NCBI GenBank assembly: GCA_018823325.1
Contig: JAHJIJ010000027.1
Location: 213,465-277,464 of the forward strand
Reading direction: 5' to 3'
DNA length: 64,000 bases
Source of the DNA: Alphaproteobacteria bacterium
GTDB lineage: Bacteria > Pseudomonadota > Alphaproteobacteria > Sphingomonadales > Sphingomonadaceae
Positions 55,322 to 63,805 of the stretch are shown piece after piece (position 1 is the first letter of the stretch; each line of letters starts with the position of its first letter). The notes under the pieces were generated by a model. The model made no database searches and had not been told where the DNA came from. It saw only the letters and a list, made by a program, of their open reading frames with translations. The translations under genes and the position numbers were made by a program.

Positions 55322-56100
55322 CCCACCACCAATGTGCGCCGCACCTTGCGACATAAGGCCAAGCCGATCACTGTCATGATCAGCGAGAAAATGACGACCA
55401 ACGATATGTCGTAATACGGCCTCATCGAATGCCCATACAGACCGAAACGTAGCAGCTCCATGGCCGTGACCGGAGGCGACCACAGGATGAACTCTCTCAT
55501 CGAGGGGGTCAGCCACTGCACGAGGAAGAATGTCCCGGACAGCGGGATCATGAGATAAGTAACGACGGGAATGAACTTCTCCAGAATGTCCGACACCTCG
55601 GAAAGTGGAGCGATCACGAGGCACATCGAAAAGGTGAACAGGGAATAGAGGAACCAACCGAGCAGCATGTGACCAAACGAGTAAGGCAGCGGGAATATGC
55701 CGACGACATAAAGAGCGGCGCCGATAAACATTAACGCGAAGAGCGAGCCGATCATCTCGATCAGAAAACGAACGAAGATGAAATCTATCAGTTTGATTTG
55801 CCGGTGATAAAGCAAACTACCGTTCACTTCGAACACCTTGACGGATCGCGACACTGCAGACCGGAATAAAGTCAGCGGGATATATCCGGTGATCACGAAG
55901 GAAATGATACTGATCCCGTGCGTCTCGCTTCCCCGCATTGCCGCCCACACAACGGCGACGAGACCAGCAAAGAGCAATGGTTCTACCATTACCCAAAGGA
56001 AGCCAATGTTTTCTCGCCCAAACCGCGTTGTCAGTTCCCGGATCATCAGGGCAATGATGACCCGGACTTGAATACGCCAACCTTTCGTCAATCCCGCCAC
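55318..56100 (-). CDS. kpsM: Capsule exporter permease KpsM
   Basis: A 260-residue inner-membrane permease of the ABC-2 type with six predicted helices. It opens with VIIALMIRELTTRFGRENIGFLWVMVEPLLF, the family signature, and ends with LVVIFSLIMTVIGLALCRKVRR. GTG 56100 is chosen because GGAGGA lies 8 bases upstream and the length then matches E. coli KpsM (258). A longer in-frame reading from 56157 overlaps kpsE and is rejected. The gene sits 4 bases after the kpsE stop. Confidence 0.93.
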   Translation of the reverse strand: MAGLTKGWRIQVRVIIALMIRELTTRFGRENIGFLWVMVEPLLFAGLVAVVWAAMRGSETHGISIISFVITGYIPLTLFRSAVSRSVKVFEVNGSLLYHRQIKLIDFIFVRFLIEMIGSLFALMFIGAALYVVGIFPLPYSFGHMLLGWFLYSLFTFSMCLVIAPLSEVSDILEKFIPVVTYLMIPLSGTFFLVQWLTPSMREFILWSPPVTAMELLRFGLYGHSMRPYYDISLVVIFSLIMTVIGLALCRKVRRTLVVG

Positions 56101-56104
56101 AACA

Positions 56105-57217
56105 TCAGTCCTCCGGCGAGTGCTCAAGTATGCCGACCACAAGCATCCAGGCGACAAGATAAAGACACAGCCCCAAGCCGAATACCGTCAGCACATTGAA
56201 CAGTCTATTTGGCAGTCGAGCAAGGTCCGGTCGATTGGGCTCAACCACGCGCTCAAGATAGAATTGTTGACGCTGCGCCTCGACACGAGCTTGCTCCAAT
56301 GCCGCATTCGCCGCAGTCAAGGCCCCCGCCGCGAATTCTTGTTCCAGAAGGCGTTTTTCATATTCGGCAAGCTTGGAGGCGATTCCGGTTTGCGTTCCAA
56401 CTGCTCGCCCGGTCTGAGAGGCAATTTCGGCACGGATTGCAGCGATGCGGCGCTGGAGCGCGGGTATTCGAGGATTATCAGGCGTCGATCTCTGCATAAC
56501 CGCGAGCTGAGCCTGTGCCGACGCCTGTTCGCCAAGGAGAGTGGTGGCAACGCCCAGCACGCCCTGCGCTTGGCTGGCTGGATCCAATAATTGCTGCTCG
56601 TTTCTATAGCTTGCGAGTTGCAGGCGCGCGGATCGCAAACGATCCTCGGCTTCCACAACCGAGCGGCGCGCTTCTGATATGGCGTTCTCGCGGGCTTTGT
56701 CATTGAGCCGGTTGACCAGCTGCTCGCTGAGATCAAGAAGGGTCAGATTGATACGCTGCGCGTCTTGCGCATCAAAAGCACGGACGGTCAAAACGGCAAG
56801 GCCTGTATCGTGGTCAATCCGCCCCTCCACCATCCCGGTATAATATCGGAACAGATTCTCGAACCGATCTTCCCGCCAAGGCGCCGGATAGCGAGCCCAA
56901 AAATCGATGGCCGGCTTTTGGTAGACCTCCTTTACGTCTACTCGCTGCATGATCTCCCGGAGGGCATCCCGGGAACCAATATAGCTCAGAACTTCGTTAG
57001 CCTGCTCCTGGCCAGCCGACAGGCCAGTGGTCTGAATTAAATTTGCCAGCGTAGAGACTTGGGGCTGTTGCCGGCCCTGTGCCTTGATGACGAACCGAGC
57101 CTCCGAATAGTATTGATCTGCAGCGATGAATGAATAGTATATTGCAGAAATAGCGGTCGGAAAAATAACAAAAATTGCTAGAAGAAGATTCTTACTGGCA
57201 CGTCTGACCAACGTCAT
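56105..57217 (-). CDS. kpsE: Capsule export inner-membrane protein KpsE
   Basis: A 370-residue polysaccharide co-polymerase/auxiliary protein. An N-terminal helix (LLLAIFVIFPTAISAIYYSF) and a C-terminal helix (LFNVLTVFGLGLCLYLVAWML) frame a periplasmic domain. That domain has a SEARFVIKAQ start, the AGQEQANEVLSYIGSRDALREI segment and a long coiled-coil region of about 165-330, ending in the PxxP-like VEPNRPDLARLPNR. It links the KpsMT transporter to the KpsD-type outer-membrane channel. First gene of the kpsE-kpsM-kpsT operon. Confidence 0.93.
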   Translation of the reverse strand: MTLVRRASKNLLLAIFVIFPTAISAIYYSFIAADQYYSEARFVIKAQGRQQPQVSTLANLIQTTGLSAGQEQANEVLSYIGSRDALREIMQRVDVKEVYQKPAIDFWARYPAPWREDRFENLFRYYTGMVEGRIDHDTGLAVLTVRAFDAQDAQRINLTLLDLSEQLVNRLNDKARENAISEARRSVVEAEDRLRSARLQLASYRNEQQLLDPASQAQGVLGVATTLLGEQASAQAQLAVMQRSTPDNPRIPALQRRIAAIRAEIASQTGRAVGTQTGIASKLAEYEKRLLEQEFAAGALTAANAALEQARVEAQRQQFYLERVVEPNRPDLARLPNRLFNVLTVFGLGLCLYLVAWMLVVGILEHSPED

Positions 57218-57644
57218 GTCTCGTCCTTAAAATCCCTGATCCAAGGGGTGGGCTTGTTTAACGTTATATATTGCGAAAACCTCAAACACCCCTGACGTCT
57301 ACCCATCCGCTTAACCTGTATCTAGAACAGCTGAGCTTTACCTGCACGAGCGGCCACCAAAGACTTCCAATCATGGACCTCGCCTCCAGACGGCTTCCAT
57401 TGCCTCAGGCCCTTCAACGTCGTCGCCAAAGCCTCGAGATCCAGTATTAAAGGTTGATAGACAGGCGCTGCTCCTTTGCGATCAACTTAATCTCGGCTCT
57501 ACCGAACACCGAAGCATGCCAAAATCACCAACGGCGATACCGCCCAGGGGGAGGTGCGTCAATTACGCCATCCAGTCAGCACATCGTCAGCTCCGACCTG
57601 ACAAAATCATCGGCAAAAATAAGAAGCGTGCCGACGTCCCCCTG
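57218..57644. other. Gene-free stretch with a short coding-like remnant
   Basis: About 430 bases between kpsE and the GT2 gene. On the minus strand a 54-codon frame without a start codon (57486 down to the stop at 57322-57324) reads like a protein tail, for example LDLEALATTLKGLRQWKPSG and SLVAARAGKAQLF. It may be the leftover 3' end of a lost gene. A kpsE promoter is expected near 57240-57290, where the sequence is AT-rich (GTTATATATTG). Confidence 0.35.
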
Positions 57645-59411
57645 CTAAACTCGGATCACGTACGTCTCGCTTGCCCTGTCGAGATTAGGGTGATGAAGCG
57701 GATCCAAGCAATTTTCAGTTCCCCACCGTGTCTGCAGGAAGTGCAACTCCCCGAGGTAGCGCTGAATATTCTTATGAGTGTGGTCGCTCCCTCGCGATTT
57801 TGATTCATGATGTATCAGGACAGCTTGAGGCGCGTAGACGTTTCTCCAACCGGCCTCCTGCAGTCGAAGGCACAGGTCCACATCGTTGAAGGCCACCTTC
57901 AGATTTTCTGCATCCAATCCTCCGACCGCAAGAAATTTTCTTTTCGCAATCAACAGGCAGGCTGCGGTGACGGCACTGACGTGATGAGCAGCATGGGCCC
58001 GGCCGAAATACCCCGGAGCGTCATTCTGCAAGAATCTGTGCGCATGCCCGGCTGCACCGCCAATTCCGATAACGACGCCTGCATGCTGAATGGTACCGTC
58101 CGGATACAAGAGCTTTGCACCCACCGCTCCAACGTCATCCTGGGCGGCATATCGCACCATTTCCTCGAGCCAATCTGGTGAAATAATCTCAGTGTCATTA
58201 TTTAGAAGGCAAATAAATTCTCCATCAGAATATGAAACAGCCATGTTGTTCAATTCAGAGTAATTAAATGGCCTATCATGATGTAAAATCTTTATTTTTG
58301 TATTTTCTTTCAACTCATTGAGATAATTACATGCATCTGTTTCCACGCTGCCGTTATCAATGACAACTACCTCGAAATTTTCGTAGCGAGTCAAGCGAAG
58401 TAAACTTTCAATGCAAGTGCGTAGCAACGGCGCCTTGTCCTTGGTTGGAATAAGGATGCTGACTTGGGGCAATCGTTTGGGTAACGGCCATCTCACCTCG
58501 ACAAGGCCATGGCGGCCCGCCCGAACATCACCTCCGTGAGGGCGTAAATGTTGAGTGACAGCTTCCTGCCTTGCCAGCTGATTATCCACCCCCATCACGT
58601 CCACGTGATGGCAGAGGATATGGGGAACGTGGACCACTTTCGCGCCAGCCACTGCTGTCGCCTCAAGCAGCAGAGCGAAGCTCGCGGCCTCGGGAACCCC
58701 GGTGACACGCTCGCTCACTTCTCTGGCAACGTTTGCGTCGATTGCGGAAGCTGGCGAAACATAATCCTGGGCCAGGAACAATTCAGGATTCCATGCGGGC
58801 TTAAACCACGGCAGTGTTCTGCGGCCGTTTCCATCGATCTGGTCGTGATCGCCATAAAGAACAGTTGCTGCAGGATCAGCCTGCAAAGCCTCCGCCACTC
58901 TGAACAACGCTATCGGAGAAAGCAAAGCGCCCGGGGCAATGTACATGACGAAGTCGCCGCGAGCATCTTGCAGACCTGTCTGCAATGCATCGACATCGGA
59001 GCCGTGCTCCAACTGCAACCACCGGACGCGCCCAACGGAGTCTTTCCAAGCCGGAAACATCGCTCGATCACCGACGATTATCAACTCCCAGTCGGTATAA
59101 CATTGCGCCTCAGCCGATCTGAGCAGGGCAAGCAACCTATCAGATGTAGCCCCCTCATCAGCATGTACGATCAACGAGAACCTCGGTCGACAATGCCATC
59201 CAGCAATGTGCTGAGGAGCATTGTGAGCAGTCGCCTCGAGCTGCTCGACAGTGTCTATCCATATTTGATATATATATGGGGTCTTGGAGGATATCTGCCT
59301 GAGCCGGTTGCGCGCCCGAACCCTCCTCCGCGTGAGATACCAATAGAGCGCGTTTAGGGCCTTTATCGGGTCGTAAAAAAAAGCTGCTCGAAACTCTTCG
59401 TAAAATCCCAT
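57645..59411 (-). CDS. Tandem GT2 glycosyltransferase
   Basis: A 588-residue protein with two GT-A type modules. The N-terminal one (about 75-285) has FSLIVHADEGATSDRLLALL, WELIIVGD and ATVLYGDHDQID. The C-terminal one (about 315-545) is a clear GT2 domain with VSILIPTKDKAPLLRTCIES, VVVIDNGS, FICLLNNDTEI and FNDVDLCLRLQEAGWRN. The upstream part carries helices like those of rhamnosyl- and galactosyltransferases of this layout. ATG 59411 follows AGGGAG. A patch at 58180-58350 is AT-rich. It likely adds two sugars of the repeat. Confidence 0.88.
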   Translation of the reverse strand: MGFYEEFRAAFFYDPIKALNALYWYLTRRRVRARNRLRQISSKTPYIYQIWIDTVEQLEATAHNAPQHIAGWHCRPRFSLIVHADEGATSDRLLALLRSAEAQCYTDWELIIVGDRAMFPAWKDSVGRVRWLQLEHGSDVDALQTGLQDARGDFVMYIAPGALLSPIALFRVAEALQADPAATVLYGDHDQIDGNGRRTLPWFKPAWNPELFLAQDYVSPASAIDANVAREVSERVTGVPEAASFALLLEATAVAGAKVVHVPHILCHHVDVMGVDNQLARQEAVTQHLRPHGGDVRAGRHGLVEVRWPLPKRLPQVSILIPTKDKAPLLRTCIESLLRLTRYENFEVVVIDNGSVETDACNYLNELKENTKIKILHHDRPFNYSELNNMAVSYSDGEFICLLNNDTEIISPDWLEEMVRYAAQDDVGAVGAKLLYPDGTIQHAGVVIGIGGAAGHAHRFLQNDAPGYFGRAHAAHHVSAVTAACLLIAKRKFLAVGGLDAENLKVAFNDVDLCLRLQEAGWRNVYAPQAVLIHHESKSRGSDHTHKNIQRYLGELHFLQTRWGTENCLDPLHHPNLDRASETYVIRV

Positions 59412-59601
59412 CGGCTCCCTGCCCACACTCAAACTTCAGCGGCGACCTTCTGTAACACAAGCCTCGCCTCGGCAAGCCGCCAAGCCAAAATCGCAAATCT
59501 GCCGAGAAAAGCAGGCAAAATGCGGCAAGATGCACACTCCCGACGGCTACATAATTGCGCAGGCTGTCTGATCGGATTAAGGCCAACCGTCTTTACATCC
59601 C

Positions 59602-60747
59602 ATGGCCGGACATTTCATGCACAGGACGCCTTCAGCGCTTTCATTTCCCCCGTTCAAACGACTGAGCACCTCGTCATTTTTAATAGCGTTATTGTGCGGT
59701 TGCGCGACGCTGCCTTCGAGCGGTCCGACAGGGCGAGAGATCCAACGGGCGGCTCAGTCCGATGCGGCCGGGGCCGGCTTCGACATCGTGCCGTTGAATG
59801 ACCTTTCAGACGTGCCTGCTCCATCGGCCACCCCTCCGTTCCAGCTACCGCCGCACCAGATTCAGCCAACAAATTTGATCGGCACCGGCGACGTTTTGGA
59901 AATTGCGATCTACGAAGCCGGCGTTGCACTGTTCCAGACTGGCGGCGCAGAAGGGCTGACGGCAAGCCCCTCGGAGCGCCTTCCTCTTTATCGGGTCGAT
60001 AGCAGCGGAAACATAAACATTCCTTATGCAGGTTCGATCAAGGCCAGTGGTCGGACAACTTCCGAGTTGGAAGCGGATATTCGATCAGCTTTGCGGGGCA
60101 TGTCTGAGAATCCACAGATTCTGGTGTCGATCCAGGAAGTTGTCAGCAACAGCATCATCATCGGGGGCGAGATCGGCAGACCTGGACGGTTATCTTTGCC
60201 AACCAACGAAGAAACCTTGCTCGATGCCATCGCTCTTGCCGGTGGCTACCGGGGCGAAGCGAAGGACCTCATAGTGAAGGTCCAGCGTCAAAGCACCGAA
60301 CAGGAGTTTAGATTAACTGACCTTCAGCTCGCGATCACTAGTGATTTTCCCGTACAGCCTGGTGATCGAATAACCCTCGTGAGGGAACCGCTCACCTTCG
60401 CCGTGATGGGTGCGCCAGGTAGAGCACAGCAATTCACCTTTCCTGCTTCACAGCTTTCCCTGACTGAAGCGCTAGCAATCGCTGGAGGATCGAACCCGAA
60501 CCTCGGCGATCCCAAGGCAATATTCGTCTTTCGGTTTGTGCGAGCACCTGATGGCACCGAGCGACCCGTAGCCTTTCATATTAATATGATGCAGCCGCGG
60601 TCGTTTTTTGTATCTCAGCGTTTTGCGATGCAGGACAAGGACTTACTTTACGTTGGCAATGCTGCAGCCAACCAGCCTTCTAAGTTTATTCAGATCCTGA
60701 GCCAACTTTTCACGCCGGTAATACTCGCACGTCAACTTACCGACTGA
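59602..60747 (+). CDS. Polysaccharide export outer-membrane lipoprotein (KpsD/Wza-like)
   Basis: A 381-residue OPX-family exporter. A lipoprotein-type signal (FLIALLCGCATLPSSG) with the acylated Cys at about residue 34 follows a positively charged start. The polysaccharide-biosynthesis/export domain (LIGTGDVLEIAIYE, YRVDSSGNINIPYAGSIKAS) and two SLBB domains (SIIIGGEIGRPGRLSLPTNE and FAVMGAPGRAQQFTFPA) follow. It forms the outer-membrane end of the capsule channel. ATG 59602 or ATG 59617 may be used. It is divergent from the GT2 gene and 17 bases upstream of aguA. Confidence 0.9.
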   Translation: MAGHFMHRTPSALSFPPFKRLSTSSFLIALLCGCATLPSSGPTGREIQRAAQSDAAGAGFDIVPLNDLSDVPAPSATPPFQLPPHQIQPTNLIGTGDVLEIAIYEAGVALFQTGGAEGLTASPSERLPLYRVDSSGNINIPYAGSIKASGRTTSELEADIRSALRGMSENPQILVSIQEVVSNSIIIGGEIGRPGRLSLPTNEETLLDAIALAGGYRGEAKDLIVKVQRQSTEQEFRLTDLQLAITSDFPVQPGDRITLVREPLTFAVMGAPGRAQQFTFPASQLSLTEALAIAGGSNPNLGDPKAIFVFRFVRAPDGTERPVAFHINMMQPRSFFVSQRFAMQDKDLLYVGNAAANQPSKFIQILSQLFTPVILARQLTD

Positions 60748-60764
60748 GGGACGGACGAGCAACG

Positions 60765-61748
60765 ATGACACCAAAAGTGGCCCCCGAATGGTCCCCACAA
60801 GCTGATCTCTGGATCGGCTTTCCCGGCGACCCCGCTGAATGGCCGGCGCGCCTGCCTGATGCGCAGCGTCAGGCAGGCGCTTTCGCGAACGCCGTTGGCG
60901 AGCGCGGCCAGCGCGTCACTCTTCTCGCCCGCACCCCGGAGGACGCAGCCCTCGCCCACACCCTCGTCACCCCTGGCGTCGAGGTCCGCCTCGAGCCATT
61001 CGGCGACATCTGGCTGCGCGATACTGCCCCCATCGGGATCGTGGGCGCCGACGGTTCACGCGCCCTCGTCGATTTCGAGTTCAACGGCTGGGGCGGCAAG
61101 TTCCGGATGCCGGGCGATGAAGACATCGGCGTCCGACTCGCCGCGTCCACGGGCCTCCCCTGCCGCCATGTCCCGATCATCCTGGAAGGCGGGGCGATCG
61201 ATACCGATGGCACCGGCCTCTTCGTCACCACCGAACAGTGTCTGCTCAATCCCAACCGAAATCCGTCGCTGGATCGCAAACAGATCGAGACGTTGCTGGC
61301 CGGTTCTCTGGGCCTCGCCAACATGCTCTGGCTCGGCAATGGCCTGCTCAACGACCACACCGATGGTCATGTCGACAATCTCGCCCGCTTCGTGGCACCC
61401 AGTATTCTTGCCGTCCCGCAGGCCACCACCGAAGGCGATCCCAACACCGCCATCTATGAGGATGCCGCCGCTCGCGCGCGCGCCTTCGGGCTGGAGGTCG
61501 CACTCATGCCCTCTGTCGGGCACTATGAGATCGACGGCCATATCGTCCCGGCGAGCTACATGAATTTCTGCATCACCAACGGCGCGGTCATCGTGCCGCA
61601 GTATGGCGCGCCCAATGACCAGGCAGCACTGGATGCGCTCAGGCCGTTCTTTCCGGATCGCGCTATTGTAGGCCTGCCATCCGATGCCATATTGCGCGGC
61701 GGCGGCAGCTTTCATTGCATGAGCATGCACCTGCCTGCCGCTGTCTGA
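60765..61748 (+). CDS. aguA: Agmatine deiminase
   Basis: A 327-residue member of the peptidyl-arginine-deiminase-like (PAD_porph) fold that converts agmatine to N-carbamoylputrescine and ammonia. Signature segments are PFGDIWLRDTAPI, NGWGGKF, VPIILEGGAIDTDG, LLNDHTDGHVDN and the catalytic Cys in GGGSFHCMSMH. It is 24 bases upstream of the aguB-like gene, which supports this specificity over generic deiminase activity. It is only 17 bases after kpsD and may be read from the same transcript. Confidence 0.93.
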   Translation: MTPKVAPEWSPQADLWIGFPGDPAEWPARLPDAQRQAGAFANAVGERGQRVTLLARTPEDAALAHTLVTPGVEVRLEPFGDIWLRDTAPIGIVGADGSRALVDFEFNGWGGKFRMPGDEDIGVRLAASTGLPCRHVPIILEGGAIDTDGTGLFVTTEQCLLNPNRNPSLDRKQIETLLAGSLGLANMLWLGNGLLNDHTDGHVDNLARFVAPSILAVPQATTEGDPNTAIYEDAAARARAFGLEVALMPSVGHYEIDGHIVPASYMNFCITNGAVIVPQYGAPNDQAALDALRPFFPDRAIVGLPSDAILRGGGSFHCMSMHLPAAV

Positions 61749-61771
61749 CCTTTTCGCTGCAGGATCACGTC

Positions 61772-62638
61772 ATGTCTCACGTCACGGTCGCCGCGCTCCA
61801 GCTTGCTTTCTCTGACGATGAGGCAGCCAATATCGCGCTGGTCGAGGAGCACGTCACCAAGGCCGCCGCGCGGGGCGCAAAAATCATTCTGCCGCCCGAA
61901 CTGTTCGAAGGCGCCTATTTCTGCACCGTTGAGGATGAAGCGCTGTTCGCCCGCGCTCGCCCGGTTGCCGAGCATCCCGCGGTGCAGGCCATGCAGAAGG
62001 TGGCGAGACAGCAGGGCGTCTACATCCCGACCAGCTTTTTTGAGCGGGACGGCCAGCATCACTACAACTCCCTCGCCATGATCGACGATCAGGGCGAGAT
62101 CATGGGCGTCTATCGCAAAAGCCATATCCCGGACGGCCCGGGCTATGAGGAGAAATATTATTTCCGCCCCGGCAACACCGGCTTCAAGGTATGGGAAACG
62201 CGCTACGGGACGATCGGCGTGGGCATCTGCTGGGATCAATGGTATCCAGAGACCGCGCGCGCGATGGCGCTGATGGGCGCAGAACTGCTGTTTTACCCCA
62301 CGGCAATCGGCTCGGAGCCTTATGATGCCGGCTTGGATACCAGCCGCATGTGGCGCCGCGCGATGCAGGGCCACGCCGTCTCAAATTGCATGCCGGTCAT
62401 TGCGGCCAATCGCATCGGCGAGGAGCAGATGCCGGGAGCAGCCGATGCCCAACGCTTCTATGGCCACAGCTTCATCACGGACGAATGGGGCGATCTGGTG
62501 GCGGAAGCCGAGGACTGGCAAACTGGCGCGCTGATCGCTTCGCTCGACTTGGAGACGGCGCGAAAGCACCGGGCCGGCATGGGATTTTTCCGGGACCGCA
62601 GACCCGAACTCTACGGTCGCCTTGCTCAGGACGTATGA
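61772..62638 (+). CDS. aguB: N-carbamoylputrescine amidase
   Basis: A 288-residue nitrilase-superfamily amidase that hydrolyses N-carbamoylputrescine to putrescine, CO2 and ammonia. The Glu-Lys-Cys triad is visible: ILPPELFEGAYF (Glu), YRKSHIPDGPGYEEKYYF (Lys) and GVGICWDQWYPETARAM (Cys). ATG 61772 gives the normal N-terminus; the upstream in-frame extension lies in the aguA overlap region and is rejected. Together with aguA it completes the arginine-decarboxylase route to putrescine. Confidence 0.93.
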   Translation: MSHVTVAALQLAFSDDEAANIALVEEHVTKAAARGAKIILPPELFEGAYFCTVEDEALFARARPVAEHPAVQAMQKVARQQGVYIPTSFFERDGQHHYNSLAMIDDQGEIMGVYRKSHIPDGPGYEEKYYFRPGNTGFKVWETRYGTIGVGICWDQWYPETARAMALMGAELLFYPTAIGSEPYDAGLDTSRMWRRAMQGHAVSNCMPVIAANRIGEEQMPGAADAQRFYGHSFITDEWGDLVAEAEDWQTGALIASLDLETARKHRAGMGFFRDRRPELYGRLAQDV

Positions 62639-62662
62639 CCATCACCGCACAAGGAGAATGAT

Positions 62663-62953
62663 ATGACCGTGGCTCGCCTGTACATCATTCCTGCCGCAGA
62701 CGGCAAAAGCGCCGAGATGGAATCGGCCCTGACAGCCCTTTCCGCCACTGTCCGCGCCGCCGATGGCTGCGAAGGCGTCGAACTGCTGCGGGATCTCGGC
62801 AATGAGCACCGCTTCATCTTCATCGAAAAGTGGACCAGCGAGGAGCATCACGCCAAGTCCTTCGCCTCTCTGCCCGAAGACGCGCTCGATGGCGTCCAGG
62901 CAGCCGCCGGCGGACCGCCCGATGGCTCCTATTACGACTATCTGGTGCGCTAA
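62663..62953 (+). CDS. Antibiotic-biosynthesis-monooxygenase (ABM) domain protein
   Basis: A 96-residue dimeric ferredoxin-like fold protein of the ABM/YgiN type: VARLYIIPAADGKSAEMESAL, EGVELLRDLGNEHRFIFIEKW, SEEHHAKSFASLP. Such proteins act as cofactor-free quinol monooxygenases or small-molecule detoxifiers; the substrate is unknown. AAGGAGAA precedes the ATG. It follows aguB by 24 bases and may be in the same transcript. Confidence 0.82.
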   Translation: MTVARLYIIPAADGKSAEMESALTALSATVRAADGCEGVELLRDLGNEHRFIFIEKWTSEEHHAKSFASLPEDALDGVQAAAGGPPDGSYYDYLVR

Positions 62954-63025
62954 CGACGCCTGCTGATCTAACGATCTCATCAGCCTCGCGCACTCAAGAA
63001 CGAATAGCTGCCGCTTCTGAAAGCC

Positions 63026-63805
63026 TCAGGAGCGAGAGCGGCGCTTGGTCAGCACCCCACCAAGCCAGCGAGCAAACCCGCCCTTGCGAGAGGGAGGCGG
63101 CGGCGCAGGACTCACGTCTTCGCCCAGATATCTGTTGGGCTTGCGAGCGCCATCGGCAATGTTGACGATCTGGCGCAGCGCAAGCCGGCCGAGCGGTTCG
63201 TCCGAAAAAGCAGGCGTGTAGTAAACGCAATCGTCGAAGAAATAGTGCGTCACCTGAGACCAGCGCGTGAGTGCGCGGTTCGTCTGCGGACTGCCACCAT
63301 GCAGAAGATTGGCACACCAGATAAGCGCCTGCCCCTTCTTCGCAGCGAAAGTCTCCGATACGGCTCCCGTGGACTCGACCATCGCGCTCCACACCTGCTG
63401 AAAGGGTGCCTGCGCCGAATGAAGCTCGCTTTGCCAGCCGCGACGCCCGATCATCGTGTTGCTGAGGACCGGCCAGCGATGGGAGCCCGGTACATACATC
63501 AGCGGCCCGGCCTCGAGTGAAATGTCTTCCATGGCAAGCCAGACACCGCACATGAAGCGCTCCGGGATGCTGGAGAAGTGGACGGCGTCGGTATGGGCGG
63601 CCTGCTGCGTTCCCACCGGGAAATTCAGAGTCTGAAACGGAAAGGCCGGTCGCCCATAAAGCCTGCCGAGCAGATTGAGCACCTCTTCATTGGCTGCAAT
63701 CGCCCTCACATCCTCATCGAACGCCCAAGCATCCTGAATGCGGCGCTCGGTAATTCCGGCTATGCTGGCCGGATCGTCAGGCCGAATACCGAAATGCCGC
63801 TCCAA
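63026..63805 (-). CDS. Phytanoyl-CoA dioxygenase-like protein, 5' end doubtful
   Basis: A 259-residue Fe(II)/2-oxoglutarate-dependent oxygenase-like protein. The HxD motif is QQAAHTDAVHFSS, the distal His in NLLHGGSPQTNR, with MYVPGSHRWP between. A TTG at 63805 is the only possible start in this frame. The reading continues upstream as convincing PhyH-like coding (ECVLDNRFLIQIDFPDPE) to an in-frame stop at 63934 without any ATG, GTG or TTG. Another frame offers ATG 63935 (MTAMEPEASRERIHR) but stops after 18 codons, so a frameshift near 63890 is suspected. A different minus-strand frame ends at 63938 (SERSKPIDGI), possibly the tail of the next gene. Confidence 0.7.
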   Translation of the reverse strand: MERHFGIRPDDPASIAGITERRIQDAWAFDEDVRAIAANEEVLNLLGRLYGRPAFPFQTLNFPVGTQQAAHTDAVHFSSIPERFMCGVWLAMEDISLEAGPLMYVPGSHRWPVLSNTMIGRRGWQSELHSAQAPFQQVWSAMVESTGAVSETFAAKKGQALIWCANLLHGGSPQTNRALTRWSQVTHYFFDDCVYYTPAFSDEPLGRLALRQIVNIADGARKPNRYLGEDVSPAPPPPSRKGGFARWLGGVLTKRRSRS

